Below, piece after piece: positions 44,577 through 54,430 of a stretch of 64,000 nucleotides of DNA. The translations under genes were made by a program, and so were the position numbers. The stretch comes from DATFWC01 sp963777755 (lineage in GTDB: Bacteria > Pseudomonadota > Alphaproteobacteria > Rhizobiales > Xanthobacteraceae), in contig CAVZSC010000027.1 in assembly GCA_963777755.1 (NCBI GenBank), positions 372,001-436,000 on the forward strand. Direction: 5' to 3'. Every line of letters begins with the position of its first letter. Position 1 is the first letter of the stretch. The notes under the pieces were generated by a model. It was not told where the DNA came from and ran no database searches. It was given only the letters and a program-made list of their open reading frames with translations.

Positions 44577-45811
44577 ACCTCGTGCTCGACATCGCGCTCA
44601 CCCACGTGCGCCACCGCGCACGCCAGACGCTGGTCGCGGTGGCCGGCGTCATGACGGGGGTCGGCTTCTCGATCATGATGGCGGCGCTGATGGAAGGCTC
44701 GCAGAAGGACTTCATGCGCCAGCTGATCGACGCGCTGCCCCACATCACGGTGTCGGACGAGCGCCGCAATCCGCCCGCCCAGCCGGCGGAGACCACCTAT
44801 GCGGCGGCGCAGATCTACGGCCTCACGCCGGAGACGCGCCGGCGCGGCATCAAGAACCCGATGGCGACGATCGCTTCGCTCGAGCGCTGGGTGCCCGGTG
44901 CGGTCGCGCCGTCGGTGCAGACCAAGGCGATCCTGCGCTATGCCGGGCGCGACGTGGCGGCAAGCGTGACCGGCATCGATCCGCATCGCGAGCCCAAGGT
45001 GTCGGCGCTCGCCACCCAGATGCGCCAGGGCACGCTCCCGTCGCTCTACCGGGCGACCAACGCGATCATCCTGGGCGACCGCCTGGCGGAGAAGATCGGC
45101 GCCCGCGTCGGCGCCAATATCACGGTGCAGACGAGCGACGGCGTGCGCCTCAATGCGCAGGTCGTGGGCCTGTTCCATGCCGGCATGCGCGCCGTCGACG
45201 AGACGACCGCCTACGTGCTGATCAAGACCGCGCAGATCCTCGCCCAGCAGACCGGGCTGATGAACGAGATCCGCATGCGGGTCGACGATGCGATGGGAGC
45301 CAAGGCCATCGCGCAGCGGATCGAGCGCGAGACCGGCTACAAGGCGGTCGCCTGGCAGGAGGCGCACGAGGATCTGCTCAGCGCCTTCGTGATCCGCAAC
45401 GTCATCATGTACACGGTGGTCGGCGCCATCCTGCTGGTGGCGAGCTTCGGCACCTACAACATCATCTCCACCATCACGCACGAGAAGACGCGCGACATCG
45501 CCATCCTCAAGTCGCTCGGCCTGCCCGAGGCCAGGGTGCGGCGCATTTTCGTGATCGAGGCGCTGATGATCGGAACGGTCGGCGCGCTGGCCGGCTGGGC
45601 GCTCGGCTACGGGATGACGGCGGCGCTCGGCTCGCTCGAGTTCAAGGTCTCGAGCATCACCGACATGACGCGGCTGCCGCTCATGTATTCGCCCATCCAT
45701 TATGCGGTCGCTGCCCTGGTGGCGCTCGGCTCGTCGCTGGTCGCCGGTTTCTTTCCGGCGCGCAAGGCGGCGCGGCTCTATCCGGTCGACATCATCCGGG
45801 GCGCAACGTGA
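44573..45811 (+). CDS. ABC transporter permease, MacB/LolC-like (FtsX family)
   Basis: A 412-residue permease with four predicted membrane helices: one near the N-terminus ('TLVAVAGVMTGVGFSIMMAA'), a large periplasmic domain (residues ~50-270), then three helices from 'NVIMYTVVGAILLVASFGTY'. The cytoplasmic motif 'HEKTRDIAILKSLGLPEARVRRIF' is the FtsX-family coupling element. The 3' end overlaps the ATPase gene by 4 bp (GTGA). Family members export macrolides, peptides or lipoproteins without substrate crossing the membrane through the permease; the cargo here is unknown. Confidence 0.92.
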   Translation: MNLVLDIALTHVRHRARQTLVAVAGVMTGVGFSIMMAALMEGSQKDFMRQLIDALPHITVSDERRNPPAQPAETTYAAAQIYGLTPETRRRGIKNPMATIASLERWVPGAVAPSVQTKAILRYAGRDVAASVTGIDPHREPKVSALATQMRQGTLPSLYRATNAIILGDRLAEKIGARVGANITVQTSDGVRLNAQVVGLFHAGMRAVDETTAYVLIKTAQILAQQTGLMNEIRMRVDDAMGAKAIAQRIERETGYKAVAWQEAHEDLLSAFVIRNVIMYTVVGAILLVASFGTYNIISTITHEKTRDIAILKSLGLPEARVRRIFVIEALMIGTVGALAGWALGYGMTAALGSLEFKVSSITDMTRLPLMYSPIHYAVAALVALGSSLVAGFFPARKAARLYPVDIIRGAT

Positions 45812-46542
45812 GCGACGTCGCCCTCACCCAAGTGTCCCAGTCGAGCACGGGCCAAATTCCCCTGGTGCAGGCGCGCGCGGCCACCCGCATCCTGCCCGGT
45901 CTGGTGCCGACCACGCTCGTGCACCACATCGACCTGACGATCGGCGACAATGCGTTCGTGGCGATCACCGGCCCGTCGGGCTCGGGCAAATCATCCCTGC
46001 TCTATCTGCTCGGCCTGCTCGACGTGCCGACCGCGGGCGACGTGCTGATCCGCGGCAAGGCGACCTCCGCCATGGACGAGGAGGAGCGCGCCTTCGTTCG
46101 CCTCTCGACCATCGGCTTCGTGTTCCAGTTCCACTTCCTGCTGCCGGAATTCTCCGCGCGCGACAACGTGATGCTGCCGATGCGGGCGCTCGGGCGGCTG
46201 TCGCCGCCGGCAATGGCCGAGCGTGCCGAGGGTTTGCTCGCCATGCTCGGCCTCGGCGAGCACGCGCACAAGCGGCCCGACCAGCTGTCGGGCGGGCAGC
46301 GCCAACGGGTGGCGGTCGCCCGCGCGCTCGCCAACGAGCCGCCCTTGATCCTCGCCGACGAGCCGACCGGCTCGCTCAATTCCAAGGCGAGCGAGCAGGT
46401 GTTCGAGATCCTGCGCGACCTGGTCGCGAGCCGCGGCAAGACGGTGGTCGCCGTCACGCACGATCTCGATTTCGCCGCCCGCATGGATCGACGGATCCAG
46501 CTGGTCGACGGTACGATCGTCGGGGGCGACGGAGCGAGGTAG
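45808..46542 (+). CDS. ABC transporter ATPase, MacB/LolD-like
   Basis: A 244-residue ATPase, GTG start at 45808. Walker A GPSGSGKS (residues 55-62), the LolD/MacB-type 'STIGFVFQFHFLLPEFSARDNVMLP', signature LSGGQRQRVAVARAL, Walker B 'PPLILADEPTGSLNS' and the switch His in 'VVAVTHDLDFA' are all present, so it is likely active. It completes the adaptor-permease-ATPase operon. Confidence 0.95.
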   Translation: MSDVALTQVSQSSTGQIPLVQARAATRILPGLVPTTLVHHIDLTIGDNAFVAITGPSGSGKSSLLYLLGLLDVPTAGDVLIRGKATSAMDEEERAFVRLSTIGFVFQFHFLLPEFSARDNVMLPMRALGRLSPPAMAERAEGLLAMLGLGEHAHKRPDQLSGGQRQRVAVARALANEPPLILADEPTGSLNSKASEQVFEILRDLVASRGKTVVAVTHDLDFAARMDRRIQLVDGTIVGGDGAR

Positions 46543-46593
46543 GATGGGCTGAGGCGTCGGGCCGCCCACCGAACGGCCCGGGGGAGGGGGAAC

Positions 46594-47626
46594 ATGGCGA
46601 TCGAGGACGGGAACCTCCGGCTGCCGGAGGCGCCGGTTGCGCGCGCCGCGTCGAGCTGGCGGCGGGAGTGGCGGACCCGGCTGGTGAAATTCGGCATTCA
46701 GGCGATCTGGGGAAACGCCTCGACCATCCCACCGAGTGCTGCGGGCGACGTTCCCTTGCTGCAGGCGGGGGTGCGGCTCGCCTGGCTCAGGATCCTTGGC
46801 AGCGGCGGCGTCCGCACCATCGCGAGCACGAGTGCACTCGGACACCCCTTCGTCTGCCACATCGGCGATCTCGCCGAGTATCCGTTCTATGACCGCCGCG
46901 CCTGCCGGCACGAGCTCCTGATCTGTGCCGCCTGGCTCGACGGCGTCGCGGCGCCGGTCATCTATGACGCCGGCGCCAACGTCGGGTTCTTCGCCACGCA
47001 GCTCGCGCAGATGCTCCCATCGGCGCAAATTCACGCCTTCGAGCCGGTGCCCACGACATTCGCGAAGCTCGTCGAATCGGTCCGCCGCCTCGGCCTGCAC
47101 AACCGGATCCATCCGGTGGCAGCGGCGGTCGTCGATCAGGCGAGATCCGTGCGCATGAGCTATTCGCAACGCAATTCGCTGTTCGCCCAGATCACCCCGG
47201 ATGGAACTCAACCCGCGGGTGGGCGACCGCCTGGTCGAGGTCGAGGCGATCACGCTCGACGCCTTCTCGGCGCGCTCCGCAACCGTTCCGGCGCTCGTCA
47301 AGATCGACGTCGAGGGGAGCGAAGTGGCGGTCCTGCGCGGCGCCAATCGGCTGCTCGCAGGGGCGCACAAGCCCGCCCTCCTGTTCGAGCACAATCCGAT
47401 CACGCTGGCGGAATGCCAGGCGGATCTTGCGGCGTTCCAGCAGCTTCTGGCCGGCTACACCCTTTTCTACGTGGACGACTACGAGGGGCAAAAACGCCCG
47501 TTCGGCAGTCCCGTCGCGGCCCTCGCAGAGCTCGGCTGGGTCTGCAATGTGTTCGCCGTCCCGCTTGCCGCCGGATCGTCGGAACGTTGGCAGGCGGCCG
47601 TGCGACGCGCCCTGAGCCGGCTGTGA
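46594..47626 (+). CDS. FkbM-family methyltransferase (one frameshift)
   Basis: A SAM-dependent methyltransferase of about 344 residues once frames are joined. 'PVIYDAGANVGFFATQLAQMLPSAQIHAFEPVPTTFAKL' holds the SAM-binding GANVGF and acidic E of motif II; the second frame gives 'VEVEAITLDAFSARSATVPALVKIDVEGSEVAVLRGANRLL', the diagnostic FkbM 'KIDVEGsE' motif, and 'LLFEHNP'. The shift lies near 47205. The start ATG 46594 follows GGGGGAGGGGG. It is 51 bp after the ABC ATPase. FkbM enzymes methylate sugars or hydroxyl groups in glycans and secondary metabolites. A direct GGCCAAAGGCCTCGCC repeat follows the stop. Confidence 0.88.
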
Positions 47627-47762
47627 GGCCAAAGGCCTCGCCGGGCCAAAGGCCTCGCCCGCGGGGAAACACGACTTGCGCGTCGGCCCCCGCCGTGGAC
47701 ATTGTAGCGGGGGCGCACGCGAATCAGTTTCGCCTTTCGCGCGCGCCTTGAGGAAACCGGCC

Positions 47763-49244
47763 ATGATGCGCCTCGGCGCCGCTCTCATCGCCGTCTGCAT
47801 GGTGTTGATCGCCGCCTCGCTCGGCGCCGTCCTCTACCTGTCCGCCTCTCTGTCCGGGGTCGAGGCGGCCGTGGTGGCGATCGCCGTGCTGATGGCGCTC
47901 ATCGTCTACAATGCGAGCGCGACGCGCGTGCGCGACCGCGCCGACGTGAGCGACCAGATCGCCGATCTCTCCCGCGGCACCGCCGACCTCGCCCGCCAGG
48001 TCGGCGAGATCGGCCGCCGCATGGGGGCGGTCGAGAGCGCCGCCGGCGCAACGCTGGACAAGGCGCGGGCGGCGACCGAGCCGCTCGGCGCTGAGATCGC
48101 GACGCTCGGCACACTGGTCAAGCAGCTTGCCGAATCGGTCGCGGCGCACGAGGCGGTCCTGGTGCAGGTCGCGGCCGCACAAGCCGGAGCGACGAACGCC
48201 GCGCGCCGGGCACCCGCCCCGATCGGCTCGACGGAGAGCGCCGGCATCATCGACATCGCGGAGCCGGGCGAAGCGGAAGATAGGCACCCGGAGGGCGGAG
48301 GCTTCGACGCTTTTGACCGTGCGCAGGTCACTGCCCTGATCGTGAGCGCGATCGAGGGAAACCGCGTCGATCTCTATCTCCAGCCGGTCGTCTCGCTGCC
48401 GCAGCGCAAGGTGCGCTTCTACGAGGCGCTGACGCGGCTGCGCACCGAAGAGGGCGAGGTGGTCGCTGCGGCCGACTTCCTCGACTTCGCCGAAGCCGGC
48501 GGACTGATGCCGCGCATCGACAATCATATCCTGTTCCGTTGCGTGCAGGTGATGCGCCGCCTCGCCTCGAAGAACCGCGACCTCGGGGTGTTCTGCAATA
48601 TCTCGGCATCGACCCTGAACAACGCCGAGTTCTTCCCGCAGCTGTCCGAGTTCATGCAGGCGAACCGCGCGTTGGCGAATTCCATCATGCTCGAGTTCTC
48701 GCAGAGCACGGTGCGGTCCATGGGGCCCATCGAGCACGAAAGCCTGGCGGCCCTTGCCGAGCTCGGCTTCCGGTTCTCTCTCGATCGGCTCACCGATTTG
48801 CGCATCGAGCCGCGCGAGCTCGCCGAACGCGGGTTCCGCTTCGTCAAGGCGCCGGCTGCGCTGCTGCTCAACCGCGTCACCACGCAGGCGATCGACATCC
48901 ATCCGGCGGATTTCTCCGATCTGTTGGGACGCTTCGGCATCGATCTCATCGCCGACCGCATCGAGAGCGAGGGAATGGTCGTCGACCTGCTCGATTACGA
49001 CGTGCGGTTCGGACAGGGCTTCCTGTTTTCTCCGCCGCGGCCGGTCCGCAACGAGGCCCTGCAGGGGTTCGGCGAGCAGGGTGAGGCCGTGCGCCACGCC
49101 CCTGCCGTGGCCGTCCCGCGTCGGGCGCCGGAGATCCCTCCGCCGACGCCGCCCGCCGAGCCGAGCCCGGGCGGCAGCCAGCGGGGAGACCGGCGCGCCG
49201 GAATGCTGGCACAGCTCGCCCGCGGCGTGGTCCGCCGGGCATGA
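47763..49244 (+). CDS. Membrane-anchored degenerate EAL-domain protein, TipF-like
   Basis: A 493-residue protein: two N-terminal membrane helices (residues ~4-50), a coiled-coil/helical region ('DQIADLSRGTADLARQVGEI', ~60-130), then an EAL domain (~190-430). E221-A222-L223 and the Lys ('RFVKAPAA') are kept, but the metal-binding DD of DDFGTG is D341-R342 ('FSLDRLTDL') and LEITE reads LEFSQ, so c-di-GMP hydrolysis is doubtful. The architecture matches Caulobacter TipF, a c-di-GMP receptor for flagellar assembly. Start chosen at ATG 47763. A Pro-rich, basic tail follows. cheZ-cheY nearby fit a motility context. Confidence 0.82.
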   Translation: MMRLGAALIAVCMVLIAASLGAVLYLSASLSGVEAAVVAIAVLMALIVYNASATRVRDRADVSDQIADLSRGTADLARQVGEIGRRMGAVESAAGATLDKARAATEPLGAEIATLGTLVKQLAESVAAHEAVLVQVAAAQAGATNAARRAPAPIGSTESAGIIDIAEPGEAEDRHPEGGGFDAFDRAQVTALIVSAIEGNRVDLYLQPVVSLPQRKVRFYEALTRLRTEEGEVVAAADFLDFAEAGGLMPRIDNHILFRCVQVMRRLASKNRDLGVFCNISASTLNNAEFFPQLSEFMQANRALANSIMLEFSQSTVRSMGPIEHESLAALAELGFRFSLDRLTDLRIEPRELAERGFRFVKAPAALLLNRVTTQAIDIHPADFSDLLGRFGIDLIADRIESEGMVVDLLDYDVRFGQGFLFSPPRPVRNEALQGFGEQGEAVRHAPAVAVPRRAPEIPPPTPPAEPSPGGSQRGDRRAGMLAQLARGVVRRA

Positions 49245-49325
49245 GCCACGCCGGGCGCGAGCCATCCGGGACGTGACGTCGGGGCAAAGATCGGCTAAGC
49301 GAGCCTCTCTTTCCCTCGGTCTCTC

Positions 49326-50195
49326 ATGAACACCGCCCTTCCGACCCTGATCGAGCGCTTCTCCACGCTCGTCCCCGCGTACGACCTCGTCCTCAGCGAC
49401 GTCTGGGGCGTGGTCCACAACGGCATCGCCGCCTATCCGGAGGCGGGGGACGCGCTCACGCGCTTTCGCCGCGGCGGCGGTACCGTCGTGCTGGTGTCCA
49501 ACTCGCCGCGCCCGGGCAAGCCGGTGACGCGCCAGCTCGACCAGTTCGGCGTCAGCCGCTCCGCCTACGACGCCGTCGTCACCTCCGGCGACGTGACCCG
49601 CGGCCTGCTCGAGCAACGCCCCGGCGCCCAGGTCTTCCACATCGGCCCCGAGCGCGACCTCTCCATCTTCGAGAACCTGCCGATCCGTTTCACCCCGCTG
49701 GAAGAGGCGGATTGCGTGGTCTGTTCCGGCCTGTTCGACGACGAGACCGAGACGCCGGAGAACTATCGCCCTCTACTCGACCAGATGCGTGCCCGCGGGC
49801 TCCTCATGATCTGCGCCAATCCCGATGTCGTGGTCGAGCGCGGCGAGAAGCTGGTCTACTGCGCCGGCGCCGTCGCCGACCTCTATGCGGCGCTCGGGGG
49901 CGCGGTGATCTATGCGGGCAAGCCGCACCGGCCGATCTACGACCTGGCGCTGGCAAAGAGCGCGGAGCTGCGCGGAAGCGACGTTGACCTGGCGCGCGTA
50001 CTGGCGATCGGCGATTCCGTCCGCACCGACTTCAAGGGCTCGCTCGCGCTCGGCATCGATTGCCTGTTCGTGACGGCTGGCATCCACGCCGAGGAGCTGG
50101 GCGATCGCAACGATCCGGACCTGGTGGCGTTGCAGGCGATGTTCGCCGAGGCCGGCGAATTGCCCAAGGCGGTCACGCGGCGGCTGGTGTGGTGA
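49326..50195 (+). CDS. HAD-superfamily class IIA hydrolase (TIGR01459 type)
   Basis: A 289-residue NagD-like phosphatase. Motif I is 'YDLVLSDVWGVVHNGIAAYP' with DVW in place of the usual DxD; 'GGTVVLVSNSPRPG' supplies the motif II Ser/Asn, 'VIYAGKPHRPIYDLAL' the motif III Lys, and 'VLAIGDSVRTDFKGSLALGI' motif IV. Substrate unknown. In relatives that I recall this gene lies just upstream of ribF-ileS; here cheZ, cheY and a histidine kinase gene intervene. Confidence 0.9.
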   Translation: MNTALPTLIERFSTLVPAYDLVLSDVWGVVHNGIAAYPEAGDALTRFRRGGGTVVLVSNSPRPGKPVTRQLDQFGVSRSAYDAVVTSGDVTRGLLEQRPGAQVFHIGPERDLSIFENLPIRFTPLEEADCVVCSGLFDDETETPENYRPLLDQMRARGLLMICANPDVVVERGEKLVYCAGAVADLYAALGGAVIYAGKPHRPIYDLALAKSAELRGSDVDLARVLAIGDSVRTDFKGSLALGIDCLFVTAGIHAEELGDRNDPDLVALQAMFAEAGELPKAVTRRLVW

Positions 50196-50220
50196 CCCGC
50201 GGCCGCGTCGGTCGGCCGGC

Positions 50221-50858
50221 TCAGGTGAAAAGCTGGTCGACTTCTTTCTGCTGGATTCCCTCGCCCTCGAGCTGCGGGTCCGTTCAGCAGGTACCTCTGC
50301 CTTGCGCTCGGCGCGTTGGCGCTCGTGCTCGGTGAGGAAGCCGTCGAGGTCCTTGGCGTGCATGACGTCGGCGAAGCGCGCGACGCGCGTCTCGATGTGC
50401 TGCAGCGTCTCGACCACCTTGGCGATGCGCTGGCCGGTGATGTCCTGGAACGAGCAGGCTTCGAAGATGATCATCATCTTCTCGTCGACCAGCGCCTTGT
50501 AGGCGGCCGGATCGCTGGCGTCGGCGGCCATCAGGGCCTCGGCGCATTCCATGATCGTGTTGGTGGCCGTTTCGGTCGCCTTGACGATGGCGCCGAGCTC
50601 CTGGCCGGCCGACGGGATGCGGCAGTTCTTCAATTCGTTGACCTGCAGCACGCCGATCTCGCGGCGCATCGATTCGATGTAGCCGGCGATCTCGCGCAGC
50701 TCGCGATAGACCTTCGCGTCCATCGCCTGGAAGAAGCCCTGCAGCGACTGCGCGGCGACCTCCGCCAGCGTGATGATGTCGAGGAAGGTGACGTTCTCGC
50801 GCTTCTGTCGCAGGAAGTCGATCAGGCGATCGAAATGGCTTGCGTCTGCCATTGCCAT
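50221..50858 (-). CDS. cheZ: CheZ-type chemotaxis phosphatase (frameshift near the 3' end)
   Basis: The second CheZ homologue of the window. Core: 'NVTFLDIITLAEVAAQSLQG', 'MIIFEACSFQDITGQRIAKV' with the QD..GQ catalytic pattern, and 'VETLQHIETRVARFADVM'. The tail 'DPQLEGEGIQQKEVDQLFT', the CheY-binding end, lies in another frame; one base is missing near 50281, otherwise the protein reads on into antisense of the HAD gene. The start ATG 50858 follows AGGAGA. It is transcribed 134 bp downstream of cheY, forming a cheY-cheZ unit that sets the lifetime of CheY-P. Confidence 0.88.
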
Positions 50859-50992
50859 GGCACGTCTCCTGTCCGTCGCCGGCCCCGCCTGCGACTGCTC
50901 TGCCCCCGTCGAGCCGTCCGCCGATTGCCGTTTCTTGGCGGCCGGCGGTGCGGCTCGCGCAGGCCCCTGCGGGCCTGCCATATCGTGAGCTG

Positions 50993-51376
50993 TCACTCGG
51001 CGAATACCGCCTCGATCTTGGTCTTGAGCGTCTGCGCGTTGAACGGCTTGACGATGTAGTTGTTCACGCCCGCCTTCTTCGCGGCGATGACGTTTTCCGT
51101 CTTCGATTCCGCCGTCACCATGATGAACGGCGTCTTCGTAAGCCCCGCATCGGCCCGGACTTCCTTCAACAGCTCGTAGCCGGTCATCGGCTCCATGTTC
51201 CAGTCGGAGATCACCAGGCCGTATTTCTTCTCTTTCAGCTTGGCGAGCGCAGCCGAGCCGTCCGCGGCATCGTCGATGTCCTCGAATCCCAGCTGCTTGA
51301 GCAAGTTGCGGATGATGCGGATCATCGTGTTGTAGTCATCGACCACGAGAATCGGCATCGACAAATCGACCGCCAT
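50993..51376 (-). CDS. cheY: Chemotaxis response regulator CheY
   Basis: A 127-residue single-domain receiver. The acidic pocket ('ILVVDDYNTMIRIIRNLLKQ'), phospho-Asp ('YGLVISDWNMEPMTGYELL'), Thr ('FIMVTAES') and Lys ('NYIVKPFNAQTL') are all present and match CheY more than other receivers. Phospho-CheY would bind FliM at the flagellar switch. It leads the cheY-cheZ unit and diverges from the hybrid kinase. Confidence 0.93.
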   Translation of the reverse strand: MAVDLSMPILVVDDYNTMIRIIRNLLKQLGFEDIDDAADGSAALAKLKEKKYGLVISDWNMEPMTGYELLKEVRADAGLTKTPFIMVTAESKTENVIAAKKAGVNNYIVKPFNAQTLKTKIEAVFAE

Positions 51377-51858
51377 CGTCCTACTCCGTTACGCGCCCCG
51401 ACGCGCGCGCGCAGCGCGTGTCCTCGTTCTCAACCCGATGGAAAGGATGTGTCGCCCACGCCGGCTTGAGCCGGGCCCCTTTGCCAATCCGGCGCACCCT
51501 AACAAAGGCGGTTGAACATCAGGTTAACCGCCCCCGACAGGCCCACTCGGACGGCGCCGAGGGTGCCCACATGCATGAATCACCGCACCGCCGGCCGCGA
51601 AACCATCCCTGTCGACGATCCATCGGCGCGGCGCCGTCAGGCCCGGCTCGCCCGGGAACCGTCCCGGCGGGAGCCCATTTGGGAAAACGCGTACTGGACG
51701 ACGTGGACCCTGCCACGTAATCAATACTTGGTCCGAACTCGCTCGGAATCGAGCGCCAAGGAGACGGTAACGTAACACCGTCCCGCCTCCAGGTAGGGCA
51801 TCAGTCTGGCTTTGCTGCATCCCTAACCGTCCGTGTCGATCTCGAGGATGAAACGAAC
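51377..51858. other. 482-bp divergent spacer between cheY and the hybrid kinase
   Basis: No gene is convincing here. An imperfect hairpin GGCGGTT...AACCGCC lies at 51507-51532. The region should contain the promoters of both flanking genes, but I cannot place them. Confidence 0.4.
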
Positions 51859-54387
51859 GTGAACGTCACGCAGACGGAACTCGGGGAGGCCAGACCCGAT
51901 CGGTTACGGACGAGGGTCAATCTCGCTCTGCTCTGCGTGTTTCTTGTGTTCGCCATCCTGTGGGGATTGCTGCTGTGGTTTCGTTTCGCCCAGAACACCG
52001 AGACCGGCGAGCGACGCGCTGAGAATCTTGCGCTCATTCTCAGCGAGCATCTGCGCCGCTCGGTCGATGCCGTGGATGCCGCTCTGGTGCAGATTGCCCT
52101 GCACGGCAAGCATGTCGGCGGCGCAACTGCAACCGCAGACGTCTGGACGCCCGTGCTCGAGGCTGCGCGCGCCGGGATTTTCGGCATTTCATCGATCAGC
52201 GTCACCGACGAGAGCGGGCTGATCAAGGCCTCGACGCTGCCGGAGCTTGTCGGGCAGACGCGACGCGATACCTATCTGTTCCAGCAGTTGGCCGAGAACC
52301 CGGGCAGCGGGCTCGTCGCCGGCACCCCACTGCGGAACGCGCCCAACGACCGACTTGTGATCCCGCTGGGACGTCCGATGGTCACGGCCGACGGGACGTT
52401 TGCCGGAGCCGTCGTTGCCAGGCTCGAACCGGAGTGGCTGCGCGATTTCTACCGGTCCGTCGACGTCGGCCCGAACGGCTCCATCACGGTGCTGCACCCG
52501 CAGGGAATCGTGCTTTTCCGCGAGCCCTCGAGCAAGGACCCGATCGGCGAATCGGCGCAGGGCCATCCGATTTTCGTGACGCAACGCGAGCGGCCGGGCG
52601 CCGGGCTCATGCACGGGCCGCTGGCCCCCGGCGGGCCATCCTTCGTCAGCGCCTACCGCAGCATCCCGTTCCCGCCGCTGATGGTAGCCGTATCGCTCGC
52701 CGAGGCGGATATTCTGGCGGCGTGGCGGACCGTCACGCTTCTCGCTGTCGCATTGACGATCGGGCTCGGCGTTGCCCTTCTCCTCGCCGCCTGGCTGATC
52801 AAGCGCGAGATTCGCGACCGCACGGCAGCCACCGCGCGCCTGGTCGAAACCGACGCGGCGCTGCGGGCAAGCGAGCAGCGGCTGCACGCGTTCATGGAGC
52901 ACGCGCCGCTGCTGATCGCCGAGAAGGACCTCGAGGGACGCTTCACCTTCGTCAATCGTGCCTTCGAGGAGCGGCTCGGCATTTCTGCCGCGGACGTGGT
53001 GGGACGAACCGCCCACGAGGTCTTTGCCGAGGATCGTGCCGAAGCGCAGAGCGCGCTCGACCGTGAGGCGATCGCCATCAAGCTGCCGGTGCAACGCGAG
53101 CTGACGGTTCCGTCGCCGACCGGTCCGCGCACGATGCTGTTCACGAAATTTCCCCTGCTTGATGCGGAAGGCAGGGTCGAGGCCGTCGGCACGATCGGCA
53201 CCGACGTGACCGATCTCAAGCAGGCGGAGGCGCAGCTCGCCCACGCGCAGAAGATGGAGGCGATCGGCCAGCTCACCGGCGGCGTCGCCCACGACTTCAA
53301 CAACCTGCTCACCGCGATCCTTCTCAATTCGGACGTGCTCGCGGATCGGATGACCGACGACCGACTGCGGCCCCTCGCCGAGGCCACCCGCACCGCTGCC
53401 GAACGCGGCGCCGATCTGACCAAGCGGCTGCTTGCGTTCGGGCGGCGACAGACGCTCGAGCCGCGACCGACCGACGTGAACGTCCTGGTCTCGGGGATGG
53501 AGCAGTTGATGCGGCGAACGCTCGGCGAGCACATCGCGATCGAGATCCGTGCCACGAAAGACCTGTGGCCGGCCAAGGTCGATCCCGGTCAGCTCGAATC
53601 CGCCGTGGTCAATCTCGCGGTCAATGCCCGGGATGCCATGCCGCAAGGCGGGCGCATCTCCATCGAGACCGCCAACGTGGAGCTCGACGGGAGCTTCGCC
53701 GCCATGAACGCCGACGTAAAGCCCGGCGAGTACGTGATGGTCGCGGTCAGCGACACGGGAACCGGCATGCCGCCGGAGGTCGTCGCGCGAGCGTTCGAGC
53801 CGTTCTTCACCACCAAGGACGTCGGCAAGGGCACCGGCTTGGGGCTCAGCATGGTCTATGGGTTCGCCAACCAGTCGGGCGGACACGCCCGCATCTACTC
53901 CGAGCCCGGGATGGGGACGGTCGTGCGTCTCTACCTGCCGCGCTCCGATGTCCCGGCCGAGACGACGGCGGCGCGCCAACGGCTCACGAACGAGCTGCCG
54001 ACCGGCGGCGAGACCATCCTTCTGGTCGAGGATGATCCGCTCGTGCGCACACATACCGAGAGCCAGCTGCTGGCGCTCGGCTATCAGGTGATCGCGGCCG
54101 AGAATGCCGACGAAGCGCTGGTTCGCGTCGACAACGGGGCGATGCCCGACCTCCTGTTCACCGACATCGTCATGCCCGGCTCGATGAACGGGCGCGAGCT
54201 CGCCGAGCGCCTGCGCGAACGCTGGCCGCTGCTCAAGGTGCTTTATACCTCGGGCTTCTCGCATGGCATGCTCGACACCGCCTTGGATTCCCGACCGGTG
54301 GGCAAGCACCTGCTCGGCAAGCCGTTCCGCCGACGTGACCTCGCCGCCAAGGTGCGCGAAGTGCTCGACGAGCCGGAGGCGGCCTGA
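51859..54387 (+). CDS. Hybrid sensor histidine kinase (dCache-like sensor, PAS, HisKA, HATPase, receiver)
   Basis: An 842-residue inner membrane kinase. GTG start at 51859. Transmembrane helices at ~21-43 and ~291-314 bracket a periplasmic sensor of about 245 residues with the PDC/dCache features 'FGISSISVTDESGLIKASTL' and 'GTFAGAVVARLEPEWLRDFY'. Then a PAS domain (~335-455), HisKA with H468 in 'MEAIGQLTGGVAHDFNNLLT', a catalytic domain ('NLAVNARDAMP', 'DTGTGMP', 'GTGLGLSMVYGF') and a C-terminal receiver with D769 ('LLFTDIVMPGS'). The H-box GGVAHDFNNLL is the HWE-unrelated type common in ring-signal hybrid kinases. No cognate output regulator is adjacent. The sensed ligand is unknown. Confidence 0.92.
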   Translation: MNVTQTELGEARPDRLRTRVNLALLCVFLVFAILWGLLLWFRFAQNTETGERRAENLALILSEHLRRSVDAVDAALVQIALHGKHVGGATATADVWTPVLEAARAGIFGISSISVTDESGLIKASTLPELVGQTRRDTYLFQQLAENPGSGLVAGTPLRNAPNDRLVIPLGRPMVTADGTFAGAVVARLEPEWLRDFYRSVDVGPNGSITVLHPQGIVLFREPSSKDPIGESAQGHPIFVTQRERPGAGLMHGPLAPGGPSFVSAYRSIPFPPLMVAVSLAEADILAAWRTVTLLAVALTIGLGVALLLAAWLIKREIRDRTAATARLVETDAALRASEQRLHAFMEHAPLLIAEKDLEGRFTFVNRAFEERLGISAADVVGRTAHEVFAEDRAEAQSALDREAIAIKLPVQRELTVPSPTGPRTMLFTKFPLLDAEGRVEAVGTIGTDVTDLKQAEAQLAHAQKMEAIGQLTGGVAHDFNNLLTAILLNSDVLADRMTDDRLRPLAEATRTAAERGADLTKRLLAFGRRQTLEPRPTDVNVLVSGMEQLMRRTLGEHIAIEIRATKDLWPAKVDPGQLESAVVNLAVNARDAMPQGGRISIETANVELDGSFAAMNADVKPGEYVMVAVSDTGTGMPPEVVARAFEPFFTTKDVGKGTGLGLSMVYGFANQSGGHARIYSEPGMGTVVRLYLPRSDVPAETTAARQRLTNELPTGGETILLVEDDPLVRTHTESQLLALGYQVIAAENADEALVRVDNGAMPDLLFTDIVMPGSMNGRELAERLRERWPLLKVLYTSGFSHGMLDTALDSRPVGKHLLGKPFRRRDLAAKVREVLDEPEAA

Positions 54388-54430
54388 CCCCCGTGGTATC
54401 AAAGCCCCAGCGCTAATACGATCCACGTAC

